The position numbers and the translations under genes were made by a program. A DNA stretch of 10,950 nucleotides from Desulfobacterales bacterium (GTDB taxonomy: Bacteria > Desulfobacterota > DSM-4660 > Desulfatiglandales > B25-G16): NCBI GenBank assembly GCA_013375385.1, contig JABXJY010000066.1:1-10950 (forward strand), given 5' to 3'. Below the pieces are notes generated by a model. The model was not told the origin of the DNA, did no database searches, and saw nothing but the letters and a program-made list of their open reading frames with translations. Of the stretch, positions 1-6,671 are shown piece by piece (positions within the stretch are counted from its first letter, which is position 1; the number at the start of each line of letters is the position of its first letter).

Positions 1-174
1 GAGAAGGCAGGTGAATTCAAGACCTTTTACTCGCGACAGGTATGGATACGATTTGCCCGTGAGGATGCTACTGTCGATGACTGGAAAGAGGCAATAAAAA
101 TGCGATCTCTGGCGAATCTGCGGGCCAGCATCCTTTACTATCGCGTACATCCTAAGGACAATACCAATGGATAG
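1..174 (+). CDS. C-terminal end of an unidentified protein (5' end outside window)
   Basis: An open frame enters from the left edge and ends at a TAG at 172-174, giving 57 residues. The segment is mostly hydrophilic and helical in character (FYSRQVWIRFARED, then a K/R-rich stretch with LANLRASILYYRVHP) and has no membrane segment. I do not recognise the family. Its stop overlaps the ATG of the sialidase-like gene by 8 bases, so it is very likely the preceding gene of the same operon. Given the polyprenyl-phosphate glycosyltransferase downstream, a GT-C type membrane glycosyltransferase is one possibility, but nothing in these 57 residues demonstrates it. Confidence 0.7.
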   Translation, partial: EKAGEFKTFYSRQVWIRFAREDATVDDWKEAIKMRSLANLRASILYYRVHPKDNTNG

Positions 175-1336
175 ACGGGCCGTAATAATTCTATCTCTGG
201 CAACTCTCCTGTTTCATGCTTGGCCTATGTGGCGTTACCTTTCTGCGTTTGATCATGAACCCGTGACGTTTGCCGTTTTTTCACCATTGGCTCCGGAGGA
301 TAATGGTCCTCCGCACATGGCCGAGGAGTTCATCAGCAACGATCCTGGCTTGGCAATGGTTCATGTGGGTTCAATCTGCGAGATGGCTGATGGAAGCCTC
401 GTTGCGAGCTGGTATGGAGGTACGAGAGAAGGCACCAGAGATACGGCCATATATTTTGCAGTGCGTGCCCCTGGAGAATCCATGTCTTGGAGCAGGCCGA
501 GGGTAATTGTGAATAGAGGATCCGCCTCAAAAGAGCTGCACAGATTTGTAAAGAAGGTCGGAAATTCGATCATTTTTACGGATTCCGAAGACCGCCTTTG
601 GTTGATTTACGTTACGATCACTGTGGGTGGATGGTCTGGCAGCTCCCTTAATGTAAAAATCTCACATGATGGTGGGACGACGTGGACGGGGAGCCAAAGA
701 CTGACTCTCAGCCCCTTTCTTAATGTTAGTGAACTTGTCAGGAATAATCCCCTGCCCATGAAAGGTGGTGGTTTTATCATACCAATCTACCATGAGTGCG
801 CGGGAAAATTTCCAGAAATACTATGGATCTGGGGGGGGCAGAGAGACCAGAGAATTACTTTTCGAAAGACCAGAATGGCAGGTGGTCGGTCGTTTATCCA
901 GCCCTCGGTTGTGGCTTGCGGCTCCGGCGTTGCGAGAGCCTTTTATCGGAGTTGTTCGGGTGACAGAGTTGTGGCGATGGCAACTACAGGTGACACTGGC
1001 GCCACATGGTCTGAACCACAGAACCTTGAACTGCCAAACCCTGACTCTGCTCTTAACGTCTTGCTGCTATCTGAGGGACGGATTTTGTTGGCCTTCAACG
1101 ATAGCAAGCAAACCCGAAACAACCTGCGACTCGCAATCTCCCATGACGGTGGTGCTACCTGGGGGCGGGTTGCGGAAATTGAAAATAGCCCAGGACAGGA
1201 GTTTTCCTACCCCTATTTGATACGGAGCCTGGATGGCCGAATTCATCTCGTGTACACGTGGCGTAGGAAACGCATCAAGCATGTAGTATTTAATGAGACC
1301 TGGATCAACGCCCAGATAGAAAAGGCCTCAAAGTGA
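167..1336 (+). CDS. Membrane-anchored sialidase-like BNR/Asp-box protein
   Basis: This 389-residue protein fits the bacterial sialidase-like beta-propeller family (Sialidase_2 type). An N-terminal hydrophobic stretch (about residues 5-24) looks like a signal anchor, placing the propeller outside the inner membrane. Three Asp-box repeats are visible: ISHDGGTTW (165-173), TGDTGATW (274-281) and ISHDGGATW (324-332). The family-typical WYGGTREGTRD (82-92), VGGWSGSS (153-160) and the C-terminal YTWRRKRIKHVVFNE (363-377) are also present. I see no N-terminal (F/Y)RIP motif of classical neuraminidases, so sialic acid cleavage should not be assumed; a related glycan hydrolase or glycan-binding role is possible. 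AAGGA at 154-158 lies 8 bases before the ATG. The gene overlaps the upstream ORF by 8 bases and the downstream gene by 4 (GTGA). Confidence 0.85.
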   Translation: MDRRAVIILSLATLLFHAWPMWRYLSAFDHEPVTFAVFSPLAPEDNGPPHMAEEFISNDPGLAMVHVGSICEMADGSLVASWYGGTREGTRDTAIYFAVRAPGESMSWSRPRVIVNRGSASKELHRFVKKVGNSIIFTDSEDRLWLIYVTITVGGWSGSSLNVKISHDGGTTWTGSQRLTLSPFLNVSELVRNNPLPMKGGGFIIPIYHECAGKFPEILWIWGGQRDQRITFRKTRMAGGRSFIQPSVVACGSGVARAFYRSCSGDRVVAMATTGDTGATWSEPQNLELPNPDSALNVLLLSEGRILLAFNDSKQTRNNLRLAISHDGGATWGRVAEIENSPGQEFSYPYLIRSLDGRIHLVYTWRRKRIKHVVFNETWINAQIEKASK

Positions 1337-1980
1337 TTACCTTTGCCTTCTCGTTTTTATTTCCATTTTTGCTCGTTATGGTAGCAGGGCAATCCATCGT
1401 TGGCCTCTTCAGAGACAACGTTGGTGGCTGGCGGACAACACTCATCCTTGGTTTCCTTGCGGCTCTCATCGTGGTCATCCCGGTGGGGGGGTTTCCTCTG
1501 GGCCGTTGGCTAATCAGTATAAACGCTAACTTCAGCATTCCTCTCACAGCTCTCGTGTTCAGCAAGGTTTGGGAAAATGCCTCACACATCAAACTGCTTG
1601 ACAGAAAGGCATTTCTGAGTTCCTGTATATTTGGTCTAACGGCCGGCCTAGCACTCTATCCAATGGCACTGGGGCTCGGTAGGTTTGACCCTTACAAGTT
1701 TGGCTGGAGCTTTTCTTTGCTCTTTGTGCTCCTGATGGTTATTACGGTTATACTGGTATTCGTGAAAAACCGCTTCGGGATAGTACTGGTAGCCTGTATC
1801 TTGGGCTATGACTTGGGGTTGCTGGAGTCACCAAACCTCTGGGACTACCTTGTTGATCCCTTTTTTGCGCTTATTTCAGGGGTTATGATAGGTGGCCGGT
1901 TGATACGGGAAATCCGCAGCAAGAAAAGCCATAGCCATTCGGTGTCCTGGGCTACCAGGGCTGAGGGCTCTATGCGTTAA
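1333..1980 (+). CDS. Seven-segment integral membrane protein of unknown function
   Basis: This 215-residue protein starts at a GTG that overlaps the TGA of the sialidase-like gene (GTGA, 1333-1336), with GAAAAGG at 1319-1325 as a ribosome site. About seven hydrophobic segments are visible, near residues 2-25, 35-56, 60-80, 93-116, 122-144, 148-164 and 173-191. They are followed by a basic tail (RLIREIRSKK). There is no recognisable catalytic motif; a loop with RFDPYKFGW (117-125) is polar and could be functional. The tight coupling to the sialidase-like gene suggests the two products act together at the inner membrane, perhaps in handling a glycan or lipid. That role is inferred from position only. 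Confidence 0.75.
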   Translation: MITFAFSFLFPFLLVMVAGQSIVGLFRDNVGGWRTTLILGFLAALIVVIPVGGFPLGRWLISINANFSIPLTALVFSKVWENASHIKLLDRKAFLSSCIFGLTAGLALYPMALGLGRFDPYKFGWSFSLLFVLLMVITVILVFVKNRFGIVLVACILGYDLGLLESPNLWDYLVDPFFALISGVMIGGRLIREIRSKKSHSHSVSWATRAEGSMR

Positions 1981-2087
1981 CGTGAGCACGGAAGGGGGAG
2001 ATGTTTTGGCCTTTACACACAGGCAATTTTTCACTATAGATCCGCTATCAACGGGAAGAAAGGATCCCCGAGAAACACAGGAACAGC

Positions 2088-2118
2088 ACACCTTCCCCGT
2101 GTCTGACAGGAAAGGTGT
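2088..2118 (+). repeat. Inverted repeat (hairpin) ahead of the glycosyltransferase gene
   Basis: ACACCTT (2088-2094) pairs with AAGGTGT (2112-2118). The stem extends inward by CC/GG around a single bulged A. No clean T-run follows directly (the nearest is five T at 2136-2140), so it is a poor intrinsic terminator. It lies in the 174-base gap that separates the sialidase/membrane pair from the glycosyltransferase pair and may affect read-through. Confidence 0.35.
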
Positions 2119-2154
2119 TCCAGGAGGGCTAGGGGTTTTTGAGAGAGGTGATCT

Positions 2155-3111
2155 ATGAGTGCAGGTTTGTCCCCGGAGATCTCTATAGTCGTCCCTGTCT
2201 ACAATGAGGAGCCGAATCTCCAGCTGCTGATTGAAAGCATCCTGGATGCCATGCGGCCCATGGGACGGCCATTTGAACTGATTTTGATCGACGACGGAAG
2301 CACCGATGGCAGCCAGCAGGTGCTCCGTGCTATGAAGGCGGATAATCCTGAATTGCGTGCTATCTTTTTGCGGCGCAATTTTGGCCAGAGCGCAGCCATG
2401 ACTGCCGGTTTTGACTATGCGCGAGGTGAGATCGTTATCGCTATGGATGGAGACCTTCAGAACGACCCGCGAGACATCCCTCACATGGTTGCCAAACTGG
2501 AGGAAGGATATGATTTGGTCAGCGGATGGCGCCAGGATCGGCAGGATCCTTTCTTGTCAAAACGTCTCCCATCGATGCTGGCCAATTGGCTCATACGGAC
2601 GGCTACCGGCGTTAAGCTTCACGACTACGGATGTTCCCTTAAGGCTTATCGTGGTGACGTGGCCAAGCATCTCCTGCTTTACGGGGAACTTCACCGTTTT
2701 ATTCCTGTTCTGGCCAGCTTATACGGATCCCGTATCACGGAGGTGGTGGTGACACACCAGCCCCGAAGAATGGGGAAAAGCAAGTATGGAATCGGCCGCA
2801 CGTATCGGGTTCTTCTGGACCTGCTCCTCATATTATTCTTTCAGAAGTTTGCCACTCGACCCCTTCAGTTCTTTGGGTTGAACGGGGGCCTCCTGTTTGG
2901 GATTGGTTTCGTGATTGAAGTTTATTTGACATGGCTGAAGCTCTGGCGAGGTGAGGATATCGGTGGGCGACCTCTGCTGCTTTTAGGTGTCCTCTTAATA
3001 ATCACAGGAATCGTTCTGGCAGGTTTAGGCCTGCTGGGCGAGCTCGTGGTCCGGACCTACTACGAGTCTTCGGGAAAACGGGTCTATGCTGTGCGTGAGG
3101 TCTTGGAGTGA
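2155..3111 (+). CDS. Polyprenyl-phosphate glycosyltransferase, DPM1/ArnC-like (GT2)
   Basis: This 318-residue family 2 glycosyltransferase very likely moves a sugar from a nucleotide donor onto a polyprenyl phosphate at the cytoplasmic face of the inner membrane. The GT-A domain covers about 8-225, with IVVPVYNEE (11-19), LIDDGSTDGS (44-53), RRNFGQSAAMTAG (73-85) and the metal/nucleotide motif MDGDLQNDP (97-105). Family motifs DYGCSLKAY (157-165), HRFIP (180-184) and GKSKYG (207-212) follow. Two C-terminal membrane segments (about 237-260 and 273-297) give the DPMS/ArnC/GtrB layout. AGAGG at 2144-2148 lies 6 bases before the ATG. The stop overlaps the next gene's GTG by 4 bases. The sugar cannot be told from sequence alone; dolichyl/undecaprenyl-phosphate mannose, glucose and 4-amino-arabinose-type enzymes share this layout. 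Confidence 0.93.
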   Translation: MSAGLSPEISIVVPVYNEEPNLQLLIESILDAMRPMGRPFELILIDDGSTDGSQQVLRAMKADNPELRAIFLRRNFGQSAAMTAGFDYARGEIVIAMDGDLQNDPRDIPHMVAKLEEGYDLVSGWRQDRQDPFLSKRLPSMLANWLIRTATGVKLHDYGCSLKAYRGDVAKHLLLYGELHRFIPVLASLYGSRITEVVVTHQPRRMGKSKYGIGRTYRVLLDLLLILFFQKFATRPLQFFGLNGGLLFGIGFVIEVYLTWLKLWRGEDIGGRPLLLLGVLLIITGIVLAGLGLLGELVVRTYYESSGKRVYAVREVLE

Positions 3112-4055
3112 GGACGGGTGTGCGTCGATGGGCGGGGTGGTTGACCAGGATCGGTGTCAGCGGGGGGCTTCTTTTGTGGCTTTTCTCCCGGTTCGGCCTA
3201 AAGGGTATCTTGACCTCCTTTCAAGATCTATCGATGTCCGTCTGGGTGGTTGCTTCTCTGATGTATCTGGCGGCTCAGATTCTGAGCAGCATCCGTTGGT
3301 GGATCTTGGCAGATACCCTTGCCTTCCCAGGACGATGGCGGACCTATCTAGGTTTCTATTTTGTCGGCATGTACTTCAACCTCTTCCTTCCCACCAGTCT
3401 GGGTGGAGACGTGCTTAAGGTTCACTTTCTGTCCCGAGAGGAGGGGAGGAGATTTTTCGCCGCCTACAGTGTCGTGGGAGACCGTCTGTTTGGCCTTATT
3501 GCCATGTTGCTTCTAGGGGCGGTGGCCGTGCAGCTCAAGCCGGATCTCCTGCCTGGACATTTCGTCACTATCCTCTCTCTTGGCGGGGTTTTCATTGTGT
3601 GTGGCCTGATTGGCCTGCCGTTTTTCTACAGGGTCCTTAAGAGTGTCTGGCCCAGGATTTCGCAGCAGTTGACGGGCTTGCTTGTCCTGTGGCAAAAACC
3701 GCGGATGTTAGGGGTTGTGTTGTGCCTGTCTTTCTGTCTTCAGGCCCTGGGGATGGGAGCTGTTGCCCTTCTCGGGGTCGGGATAGGCATTGAGATTCCG
3801 TTGGCCTTTTACTTTGCCAGTCTTCCCCTGGTGACCATCGCCACACTGATTCCGATCAGCTTCAGCGGCATTGGCGTGAGGGAGGGAGCCTTTGTCTATT
3901 TTCTGGGGCTTAAAGGGATTCAGCCAGAGCCAGCTCTATGCCTGGGGCTCCTCTTTTTTTCTGTACAGGTGGCTATCAGTCTCCTCGGCGGGCTGGCCTA
4001 TGCCCTGGGTTTGCACCGTCGGCCATTAACGCCTCAGCCGGGGATGACCAAGTGA
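3108..4055 (+). CDS. Flippase-like membrane protein (LPG_synthase_TM / UPF0104 family)
   Basis: This 315-residue protein has about eight membrane segments and belongs to the family of the lysylphosphatidylglycerol synthase membrane domain. It lacks the soluble aminoacyl-transfer domain of MprF, as most flippase-like members do. Family signatures are NLFLPTSLGGDVLKV (91-105), VVGDRLFGL (122-130) and ISFSGIGVREG (250-260). The GTG start sits in a GTGA overlap with the glycosyltransferase stop, and GAGG at 3097-3100 is correctly spaced, so translation is probably coupled. Next to a polyprenyl-phosphate glycosyltransferase, the natural guess is movement of, or glycosyl transfer from, a lipid-linked sugar. 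The family's biochemical function is not settled for such stand-alone members, so this stays an inference. Confidence 0.88.
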   Translation: MRTGVRRWAGWLTRIGVSGGLLLWLFSRFGLKGILTSFQDLSMSVWVVASLMYLAAQILSSIRWWILADTLAFPGRWRTYLGFYFVGMYFNLFLPTSLGGDVLKVHFLSREEGRRFFAAYSVVGDRLFGLIAMLLLGAVAVQLKPDLLPGHFVTILSLGGVFIVCGLIGLPFFYRVLKSVWPRISQQLTGLLVLWQKPRMLGVVLCLSFCLQALGMGAVALLGVGIGIEIPLAFYFASLPLVTIATLIPISFSGIGVREGAFVYFLGLKGIQPEPALCLGLLFFSVQVAISLLGGLAYALGLHRRPLTPQPGMTK

Positions 4056-4123
4056 GCCACCTTGGGCACATCGGGCGGTCTCGGTTGTGCGCAATGTGTT
4101 GCCAAGGTAGATAAAGGGATACA

Positions 4124-4912
4124 ATGAAGTTTTCGGTGGCAGTGTTTCTGGTGATAACTCTGTTGATTCCCCCATCTCGTGCCTGGGCAGCGGATGAGAT
4201 TATTGGTAGAATAGGCGAAATAAAGGACACAATATACGAGGATTATAGGAACTTTTATGCTATAGAGAATTTAGAAGATCTGGCAATGGGGATAGGAATG
4301 GCTGGAGTGCTGGCCAATACATCAATTGATGGGGAGATTCAAGGTTGGGATCAGGAATCATTGAGGAACAAAGATACTGACGAGTTTTCAGCAACAGTAA
4401 AGCCATTTGGAGACGGGAGGATAACCGTTCCCGTCTATTTAGGGGCTGCTATTCTTGGGGAGCTGACTAAAGATACAAAGGTGGGTTCTACGACAGGTGA
4501 ATGGGGAAAGAGGTCACTGAGAGCAATTTTGGTGGGAGCTCCTCCAATGCTTTGCATGCAAAGAGCCCTTGGGGCTTCCAGGCCAAAAGAAGACGAATCT
4601 TATTGGAGGCCTCTCAACGACAGCAATGGGGTGAGTGGACACAGTTTTATGGGAGCCGTTCCTTTTATTACAGCAGCCAGGATAACAGAAAACCCATACC
4701 TGAGGTATTTGTTCTATTTGGGATCAATGCTAACCGGGTGGTCAAGGATAAACGATAATTCCCACTATTTCTCCCAAGCGGCATTGGGCTGGTGGATGGC
4801 ATATTTAGCAGCTGCCTGCGGAGACAAGGCGGAAACAGAGAAGAGGAAAGTTGTTATCGCTCCCACCCCTGTTGCTAATGGAGTAGGGTTCACGGTAGCC
4901 CTTCGCTTTTGA
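4124..4912 (+). CDS. Secreted PAP2-superfamily phosphatase-like protein with altered motifs
   Basis: This 262-residue protein has a signal peptide (about 1-22, likely cut after RAWA) and a PAP2 (type 2 phosphatidic acid phosphatase) core. Motif 1 reads Q-R-A-L-G-A-S-R-P (146-154), so the usual Lys of KX6RP is Gln146. Motif 2 is VSGHS with His173. Motif 3 is SRINDNSHYFSQ (207-218), with Arg208 and His214 kept but the usual Asp replaced by Gln218. The two catalytic histidines remain, so activity on a lipid phosphate or diphosphate is possible, but two supporting residues differ. The C-terminus alternates hydrophobic residues and ends in Phe (GVGFTVALRF), reminiscent of a last outer-membrane strand. 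AAAGGG at 4113-4118 sets the start. The coding sequence is AT-richer than the two genes before it. A role in undecaprenyl or lipid A phosphate metabolism is inferred from context. Confidence 0.85.
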   Translation: MKFSVAVFLVITLLIPPSRAWAADEIIGRIGEIKDTIYEDYRNFYAIENLEDLAMGIGMAGVLANTSIDGEIQGWDQESLRNKDTDEFSATVKPFGDGRITVPVYLGAAILGELTKDTKVGSTTGEWGKRSLRAILVGAPPMLCMQRALGASRPKEDESYWRPLNDSNGVSGHSFMGAVPFITAARITENPYLRYLFYLGSMLTGWSRINDNSHYFSQAALGWWMAYLAAACGDKAETEKRKVVIAPTPVANGVGFTVALRF

Positions 4913-4962
4913 TGTGTTTTGTCCAGGACTATCTCCTGTGCTGACTCCAGGCTCCTGACTTC

Positions 4963-4994
4963 TCTCGGCAAGGAGACAGAGGTCCAGACCGAGA
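4963..4994 (+). repeat. Small inverted repeat just before lptF
   Basis: TCTCGG (4963-4968) pairs with CCGAGA (4989-4994), ending 7 bases before the lptF ATG. The loop holds the only Shine-Dalgarno-like bases nearby (AAGGAGA at about 4970-4976 and GAGG at 4978-4981). It could affect ribosome access, but a 6-bp stem is weak evidence. Confidence 0.25.
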
Positions 4995-5001
4995 AACAAC
5001 C

Positions 5002-6108
5002 ATGAAGAAGATCATCAATATCTATATCTTTAGGGAGATGATCCCTAATTTTACGACCAGCCTTATTGTATTCACCTTTCTTGTACTTGCCGGCAGGATA
5101 TTAAAGTTGACTGAATGGATGGTCAATCACGGAACACGCCCATCACAGGTTCTGCTCATAACCATCTACACGATGCCCTACGTTCTCTTTTATACTCTAC
5201 CCATGGCAACCCTTTTGGCCTCTCTGATCGCCTTTTCGAGGCTCAATGAAGACAATGAGATAATCGCCCTAAGGTCATCTGGAATCAGTCTGTGTCAGAT
5301 AATGCCTCCAGTAGTGGCCTTTTCTATAATGAGCTATCTTTTTGCCTCATTCATAGCCATCCATTTGATTCCTACCAGTAATTATTCCATGGCAAAGGTC
5401 CTCTTTGAGATAGCCAGATCGAACACGAGCATAGGAATCAAACAGGGCATATTCAATGACAGTATCCCCAATGTAATGCTCTATGCCAATCATATATCTG
5501 CTCATGATCAAACAATGAAGGAGGTGTTTATATTTGATGAGAGGAATCCAGCCCTTTCCAGCACCATTATCGCTCAGCAAGGAAGGATGAGTTCAAACCC
5601 GAAACAGATGTCTCTCAATCTACATCTCACTGATGGATCAGTTTTTATAGTAAGTAAGGACCTAGATTCATCCAGGGTGATGCGATTTAGAACCTATGAC
5701 TTGAACATAGGACTTTCAGACATAGTCAGTAAATTCTCCTCACTGAGGAAGGGCAGAAAGGAGATGTCCATATCTGAGCTCAGGAGCTACATCAAAGAAA
5801 CCAAAAGGGGAACCGTTGAACACAATAAAGCGGTCATAGAATTACACAGGAAGTTCTCTATTCCTTTTACCTGCCTGATTCTGGGCATCATTGGTCTGCC
5901 TCTCGGTTTAATGAGGAGGGCAAAGGGAAGATCGTGGGGCATTGCCCTCAGTATTGCCGTCTTCATGATCTACTACATTCTGCTGTTTGTATCAGATAGC
6001 TTAGGCGAAACAGGCAAATTGAACCCTGTATTGGCCATGTGGATACCGAACATGGTTTTAGGGGCTACCACACTTATCCTGCTCTGGCGGGCGGCACGGG
6101 ATATATAG
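5002..6108 (+). CDS. lptF: Lipopolysaccharide export permease, LptF/LptG (YjgP/YjgQ) family
   Basis: This 368-residue inner-membrane permease subunit belongs to the Lpt transporter that extracts LPS from the inner membrane and passes it to the periplasmic bridge; the ATPase LptB would power it. Membrane segments lie near 17-33, 52-76, 100-122, 288-305, 311-331 and 343-362. Between them is a roughly 165-residue periplasmic beta-jellyroll region (about 125-285). The cytoplasmic coupling segment SRLNEDNEIIALRSSGIS (79-96) matches the family's most conserved stretch (here NEDNEIIALRSSG). The N-terminus MKKIINIYIFREM is typical of LptF. No good ribosome site lies within 12 bases of the ATG. No lptG follows; the next gene is convergent. 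LptF is preferred over LptG on overall resemblance, but the two are close paralogues. Confidence 0.9.
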   Translation: MKKIINIYIFREMIPNFTTSLIVFTFLVLAGRILKLTEWMVNHGTRPSQVLLITIYTMPYVLFYTLPMATLLASLIAFSRLNEDNEIIALRSSGISLCQIMPPVVAFSIMSYLFASFIAIHLIPTSNYSMAKVLFEIARSNTSIGIKQGIFNDSIPNVMLYANHISAHDQTMKEVFIFDERNPALSSTIIAQQGRMSSNPKQMSLNLHLTDGSVFIVSKDLDSSRVMRFRTYDLNIGLSDIVSKFSSLRKGRKEMSISELRSYIKETKRGTVEHNKAVIELHRKFSIPFTCLILGIIGLPLGLMRRAKGRSWGIALSIAVFMIYYILLFVSDSLGETGKLNPVLAMWIPNMVLGATTLILLWRAARDI

Positions 6109-6221
6109 CCGTTTCCTGAAGGCCTTTAAATGAGGTTGCACGTGCCTGCCATCTCTTGGATTAACGGGACATGACGATAGGGTCAAGGCACACAAAGGGC
6201 GGTTAGCTGCAGCCACGTGCT

Positions 6222-6602
6222 TCATCTTACGACATGTCCGCTCGCCACCAGTACCTGCTTTGCCTTTTCTAGGTCACCGTCTCTGACCAGAATGTAATCT
6301 GTGTTGTGGGTCGATATGACAAAGATGCTCAGGCCTTCCTTATCAAGCGGCACAGCGACAGAAGCCAGAATCCCAGTGAGGTCGAAATCAAGAAGTCCCA
6401 GTACCTTCAGGCAACGCCAGCCCCTTTCGGCCTTCCAGTATGCTGGCACAGTTTCTTCTGGCACAACGATGGAAAGTTCCTCCTCGGTGCGTGTAGCCGA
6501 CCAAAATTGAGCATGAGCAAGAGATTTGGGAATTGGCTCATCTGGCGAAAGACGGCAGATTGCCAGCCGCTCCGGCAGAACAGAAAGGGATAGGTTTTTC
6601 AT
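6222..6602 (-). CDS. Small ACT-domain protein (COG3603-like)
   Basis: This 126-residue protein resembles the small uncharacterised bacterial ACT-domain proteins related to the CASTOR/ACT_3 type. Its recognisable core is GWRCLKVLGLLDFDLTGILA (61-80), then SVAVPLDKEG (81-90) and IFVISTHNTDYILV (93-106), the usual second ACT unit. The first half (SIVVPEETVP, 44-53) is the partner unit. ACT domains bind amino acids or other small ligands, so a sensor or regulatory partner is likely; no enzyme domain is attached. The strong ribosome site GAGAGGTGAG just before the ATG confirms the start. It lies 69 bases downstream of the DapF homologue on the same strand and is probably co-transcribed, which suggests a ligand related to that enzyme's amino acid. 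Confidence 0.82.
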   Translation of the reverse strand: MKNLSLSVLPERLAICRLSPDEPIPKSLAHAQFWSATRTEEELSIVVPEETVPAYWKAERGWRCLKVLGLLDFDLTGILASVAVPLDKEGLSIFVISTHNTDYILVRDGDLEKAKQVLVASGHVVR

Positions 6603-6671
6603 TTACTCACCTCTCGCATATAGCCTGAAGGTATTCGCCGCGCGGCTTTTCGCATCCGCTCCAATGGTTGA

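Noticed and set aside
1982..2158. 58-codon plus-strand frame from a GTG, ending in an ATGA overlap with the glycosyltransferase start
   Set aside because: Its GTG has no well-placed ribosome site, the product is low in hydrophobic residues with no recognisable fold, and an open run of this length is expected by chance fairly often. The glycosyltransferase has its own good ribosome site.
1876..2484. Long minus-strand frame of 202 codons
   Set aside because: It runs antisense across the end of the membrane protein gene and the conserved N-terminus of the glycosyltransferase, with no ribosome site or recognisable motifs. It is a shadow frame.
6138..6145. GCACGTGC palindrome in the convergent gap after lptF
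   Set aside because: It is an isolated 8-base palindrome with no T-run, so it is not a terminator, and too short to call an operator.
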